64,000 bases of DNA from CAVUNY01 sp963843535 (lineage in GTDB: Bacteria; Chloroflexota; Anaerolineae; Anaerolineales; Anaerolineaceae): positions 372,001 to 436,000 of the forward strand of contig CAWJKU010000004.1 of the NCBI GenBank assembly GCA_963843535.1. The letters are read 5' to 3'. Positions 61,355-64,000 of the stretch are shown here, piece by piece. Under the pieces are notes generated by a model. The model made no database searches, was not told the DNA's origin, and saw only the letters and a program-made list of their open reading frames with translations. The stretch's first letter is position 1, and each line of letters starts with the position of its first letter. Made by a program: the position numbers and the translations under genes.

Positions 61355-62362
61355 ATGGATCCTGCGTTGATTGTTGAATGGATTATCAAATCCGTTGTTC
61401 TGATGCTGGTGATGACCGCTGGCTTTGCGTATGTCACCTTATATGAACGCAAGGTGCTGGCGCGGATGCAGGTGCGCATCGGGCCCAACCGGGCGGGACC
61501 AGGGGGCAGTCTTCAACCCATTGCCGATGCGGTTAAATTGATCTTCAAAGAAGAATTGATCCCGGCCAATGCCAATAAATTTATCTTTATTCTGGCCCCG
61601 GTGATCACCGTGGTGCCTGCGCTGGTGGTCTCAGCGGTTGTGCCCTGGGGCACTTCCATCAACCTGTTCGGACGGGAAATCAGCCTGGACCTGGCAGCCG
61701 GGATCAATGTGGGTATTTTGTGGATCTTATCGGTAACTTCGATCTCGGTTTACGGCATCACTCTGGCTGGCTGGTCTTCGAATAACAAGTATGCGACCCT
61801 GGGCGGTCTGCGGGCCACGGCCCAAATGATCAGCTATGAACTGGCATTGGGTCTGGCATACGTGGGGCCCATCTTGTTGGCTGGTTCCATGAGCCTGCGA
61901 ACCATTGTCGAGGCTCAGCACACGGTCCCCTTTATTGTTTACCAACCGGTTGCTTTTTTCATCTATCTTCTGGCTTCGCTGGCGGAAATTAACCGCGCGC
62001 CATTTGATATGCCGGAGGCTGAACAGGAATTGACCGCCGGCTACCATACCGAATATTCGAGTATGAAGTTCGCGCTGTTCTTTATGGCTGAGTATATCAA
62101 GATGATCGCGATCTCGATGATCGGGGCCACCCTGTTCCTGGGCGGTTATTCTGGGCCGTTTGTTGACCAGTATCCGTTGTTAGGGCCGGTTTATTTGTTC
62201 TTGAAAACGGCTTTATGGATGTTTGTGATCATCTGGTTCCGCGCCACCCTGCCGCGCATCCGCTACGATCGCCTGATGGCCCTGGGATGGAAAGTTGCTT
62301 TCCCGGTTGCCCTGCTCAATGTCATGGTCACGGCGGTCGCAGTAATACTGGTAGGAGGTTAG
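61355..62362 (+). CDS. nuoH: NADH-quinone oxidoreductase subunit H
   Basis: The 335-residue membrane protein has about eight helices, with YERKVLARMQVRIGPNRAGPG in the first loop and EINRAPFDMPEAEQELTAGYHTEYSSMKFA (diagnostic FD-PE-E...GYxxEYS) in the fifth. It links the quinone site to the proton-pumping arm. Its stop is three bases from the nuoI start. Confidence 0.95.
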   Translation: MDPALIVEWIIKSVVLMLVMTAGFAYVTLYERKVLARMQVRIGPNRAGPGGSLQPIADAVKLIFKEELIPANANKFIFILAPVITVVPALVVSAVVPWGTSINLFGREISLDLAAGINVGILWILSVTSISVYGITLAGWSSNNKYATLGGLRATAQMISYELALGLAYVGPILLAGSMSLRTIVEAQHTVPFIVYQPVAFFIYLLASLAEINRAPFDMPEAEQELTAGYHTEYSSMKFALFFMAEYIKMIAISMIGATLFLGGYSGPFVDQYPLLGPVYLFLKTALWMFVIIWFRATLPRIRYDRLMALGWKVAFPVALLNVMVTAVAVILVGG

Positions 62363-62365
62363 ATC

Positions 62366-62857
62366 ATGCTGAATGGATTGTGGACGACGCTGCGTTCGTT
62401 CTTTACCAAACCCATCACCATCCAATATCCTGAGCAAAAACGCCCGGTGCGGGCCCGTTTTCGGGGACGGCATGTTCTCAAACGCTACGATAATGGCCTG
62501 GAGAAATGCATTGGCTGCTCGCTGTGCGCAGCCGCCTGCCCGGCGGATGCCATTTTTGTCGAGGCTTCACCCAATACCGACGAGCAGCGCTACTCGCCCG
62601 GCGAGCGGTATGCCAGCACCTACGAAATTAATATGCTGCGCTGCATTTTTTGCGGCTACTGCGAAGATGCCTGCCCCACGGAAGCGATCGTTCTCGGAGA
62701 TAATTACGAGTTATCTTTCGTGGACCGGGCAAAATCGATCTATAACAAAGACATGCTTATCGAGCCTGTTGCGGAAGGCGGAAAGCCAACCCCGCAGGTC
62801 ACGCCGGAAGGGGTATTTACCCGCTCGGTACCTGAAATGAAAGACCCTCAGGATTAG
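62366..62857 (+). CDS. nuoI: NADH-quinone oxidoreductase subunit I
   Basis: The 163-residue protein has two [4Fe-4S] ferredoxin motifs, CIGCSLCAAACPAD (about residues 46-59) and CIFCGYCEDACPTEAI (about 93-108). These carry the N6a and N6b clusters. The N-terminal FFTKPITIQYPEQKRPV and the Pro-rich C-terminus match the family. It lies between nuoH and nuoJ. Confidence 0.95.
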   Translation: MLNGLWTTLRSFFTKPITIQYPEQKRPVRARFRGRHVLKRYDNGLEKCIGCSLCAAACPADAIFVEASPNTDEQRYSPGERYASTYEINMLRCIFCGYCEDACPTEAIVLGDNYELSFVDRAKSIYNKDMLIEPVAEGGKPTPQVTPEGVFTRSVPEMKDPQD

Positions 62858-62866
62858 GGAGGAAGC

Positions 62867-63413
62867 ATGGCGTTCACCTATATATTTTTTATCACGCTCG
62901 CGGTATTGATCGTGACCAGCGCGGTCGCGGTTGTTTTGGTTCGCCACGCCCTTTACTCCGCGCTTTTCCTGGTAGCGAATTTTTCGTTTGTGGCCCTGCT
63001 TTATGTTGGGCTGGGCGCCCCGTTCATCGCCATGGCCCAGATTTCGGTGTATGCCGGCGCGATCATGGTTTTGTTCCTGTTTGTGATCATGCTTTTGGGA
63101 ACGGAAATTCTGCCTCAAACTAAAAATCTCCCCGCTCAGCGTTATATCGCTTTTGGCCTGGGAGTAATCGCTTTGATTGAAATTGGCTTGTTCGTCGTCT
63201 GGCGCTGGGGAAATCTCGTGCCAATGAGCGAGCACGCCGCCGATTATGCCAGCCCGCACGATGTAGGCTTGCTGCTCTTCACCAAGTATGCGCTGCCGTT
63301 TGAGGTGACCTCGGTAATCTTGCTGGTGGCAGTGCATCGGCGCGGTCGTACTGACTCACGGTGAAGATCTGAACATCCGCAAGCGATTGCTAAAAATGGG
63401 CAAGGAGGAATAA
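62867..63413 (+). CDS. nuoJ: NADH-quinone oxidoreductase subunit J, frameshifted once in this sequence
   Basis: The N-terminal 155 residues give five helices and the family segment SVYAGAIMVLFLFVIML. The frame breaks at about 63332-63336: one base removed from GCAGTGCATCGG gives AVIGAVVLTHGEDLNIRKR and a stop at 63411-63413, five bases before nuoK. A one-base error in the sequence is the simplest reading. NuoJ is part of the proton-pumping arm. Confidence 0.9.
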
Positions 63414-63417
63414 TCTT

Positions 63418-63717
63418 ATGCCAATCCAGTTTTATTTGGGCTTATCCGTGTTAATGTTTGTGATTGGCATTGTGGGAGTGCTGGTTCGCCGGAATGCCAT
63501 TGTTATTTTCATGTGCCTCGAATTAATGTTTAATGCCGCCAACCTGGCGTTTATCACGTTTGCTTCTTTTTACAACGCCCTGGATGGCCAAATATTCGTC
63601 TTCTTTGTGATTGCCGTGGCTGCCGCCGAAGTGGCGGTTGGCCTGGCATTGATGGTCGCGATTTTCCGCGCCAAGCATAGTATTGATGTCGACCAGATGT
63701 CCAGCTTGAAAGGATAG
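63418..63717 (+). CDS. nuoK: NADH-quinone oxidoreductase subunit K
   Basis: The 99-residue protein has three helices with the family pattern LSVLMFVIGIVGVLVRRNAI, CLELMFNAANLAFITFA (key Glu in the membrane) and AAAEVAVGLALMVAIFR (second Glu). AAGGAGG precedes the ATG. nuoL follows three bases after the stop. Confidence 0.95.
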   Translation: MPIQFYLGLSVLMFVIGIVGVLVRRNAIVIFMCLELMFNAANLAFITFASFYNALDGQIFVFFVIAVAAAEVAVGLALMVAIFRAKHSIDVDQMSSLKG

Positions 63718-63720
63718 CAC

Positions 63721-64000
63721 ATGACGGATCCCATTTTCCAGCTTGTGCCGTGGGTGGTCTTAATTCCCGTGATTGGCCTGCTGGTCAATATTTTAATCGG
63801 AAGCCGGATCGGCGAAAAAGGCGTGGGGGCAGCTGCCAGCCTGGCTGCGGGTGGGTCGTTTGTGGTGGCGGTCGCCCTGGCATTTGGCCTGAACGCAACG
63901 GGGCAGCCTGAGGCGGTCATCGTACCGTTCCTGGATTGGTTCAAGATCGGCACATTGAGCGTCAACTGGGCATTTCGGGTGGATACATTGTCGGTGACGA
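63721..64000 (+). CDS. nuoL: NADH-quinone oxidoreductase subunit L, N-terminal part (cut by window edge)
   Basis: ATG 63721 opens a frame of 93 codons running off the window: hydrophobic helices IFQLVPWVVLIPVIGLLVN and AAASLAAGGSFVVAVALAFG, then PFLDWFKIGTLSVNWAFRVD, the conserved N-terminal stretch of NuoL (W...F..G.....W....D). NuoL is the antiporter-like proton-pumping subunit. The rest of the operon (M, N) presumably lies beyond. Confidence 0.88.
   Translation, partial: MTDPIFQLVPWVVLIPVIGLLVNILIGSRIGEKGVGAAASLAAGGSFVVAVALAFGLNATGQPEAVIVPFLDWFKIGTLSVNWAFRVDTLSVT

Overview
The window looks like a chromosomal segment of an anaerobic or facultative Chloroflexota bacterium of the Anaerolineae type. 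This is inferred from the fused glycyl-tRNA synthetase, the glmU-corC-cdd-recO-ABC-glyQS-dnaG-rpoD layout, the lipoproteins with long Thr/Pro-rich linkers, and the large families of oligopeptide-type ABC transporters. No 16S gene or other decisive marker is present, so this placement is a judgement from gene content.

1-3.2 kb holds poorly characterised genes (a TPR-like C-terminus, a conserved 214-residue protein, a DUF2293 protein and a small protein), then a decayed tyrosine recombinase and tandem repeats that copy the 3' end of an adjacent tRNA-Lys gene. This looks like the scar of an element that used the tRNA as its attachment site. 3.2-9.7 kb carries a GNAT acetyltransferase, an MFS transporter, a GH38 alpha-mannosidase, an HpcH/HpaI aldolase and a bactofilin-like membrane protein. 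9.7-11.6 kb is a coupled kamA-PCuAC pair. 11.8-15.4 kb holds two adjacent multidomain signalling proteins. Both have receiver domains without the phospho-acceptor Asp, and the first also lacks the phospho-acceptor His of its kinase domain. 15.4-17.9 kb has a LysM lipoprotein, an ADP-ribose-type NUDIX hydrolase and a class-A-beta-lactamase-like hydrolase.

18.0-33.8 kb is a large nutrient-uptake region. Operon 1 is ordered ATPase-ATPase-binding protein-permease-permease. An orphan binding-protein gene follows, then operon 2 ordered binding protein-permease-permease-small membrane protein-ATPase-ATPase. Hairpins isolate the binding-protein genes from their neighbours, and two of them have far-upstream near-perfect anti-Shine-Dalgarno complements.

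33.9-35.3 kb encodes an intact receiver protein and tRNA-Gln. 35.5-48.0 kb is a housekeeping block: glmU, corC-like, cdd, recO, an ABC-2 exporter, glyQS, dnaG and the primary sigma factor. 48.0-54.4 kb has dispersed-repeat DNA, a receiver-sensor-HAMP-adenylate cyclase translationally coupled to a Thr/Pro-rich protein, an AEC transporter and a large polytopic membrane protein. 54.4 kb to the end is the respiratory complex I operon nuoABCDEFGHIJKL, cut off by the window edge.

glyQS (four times), dnaG, nuoG and nuoJ carry small frame disruptions. Because several essential genes are hit, consensus-sequence error is more likely than real decay. At least six genes have a -10 box that would place the transcript start almost on the start codon, suggesting leaderless mRNAs. 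A family of long-hairpin intergenic repeats recurs at four loci.
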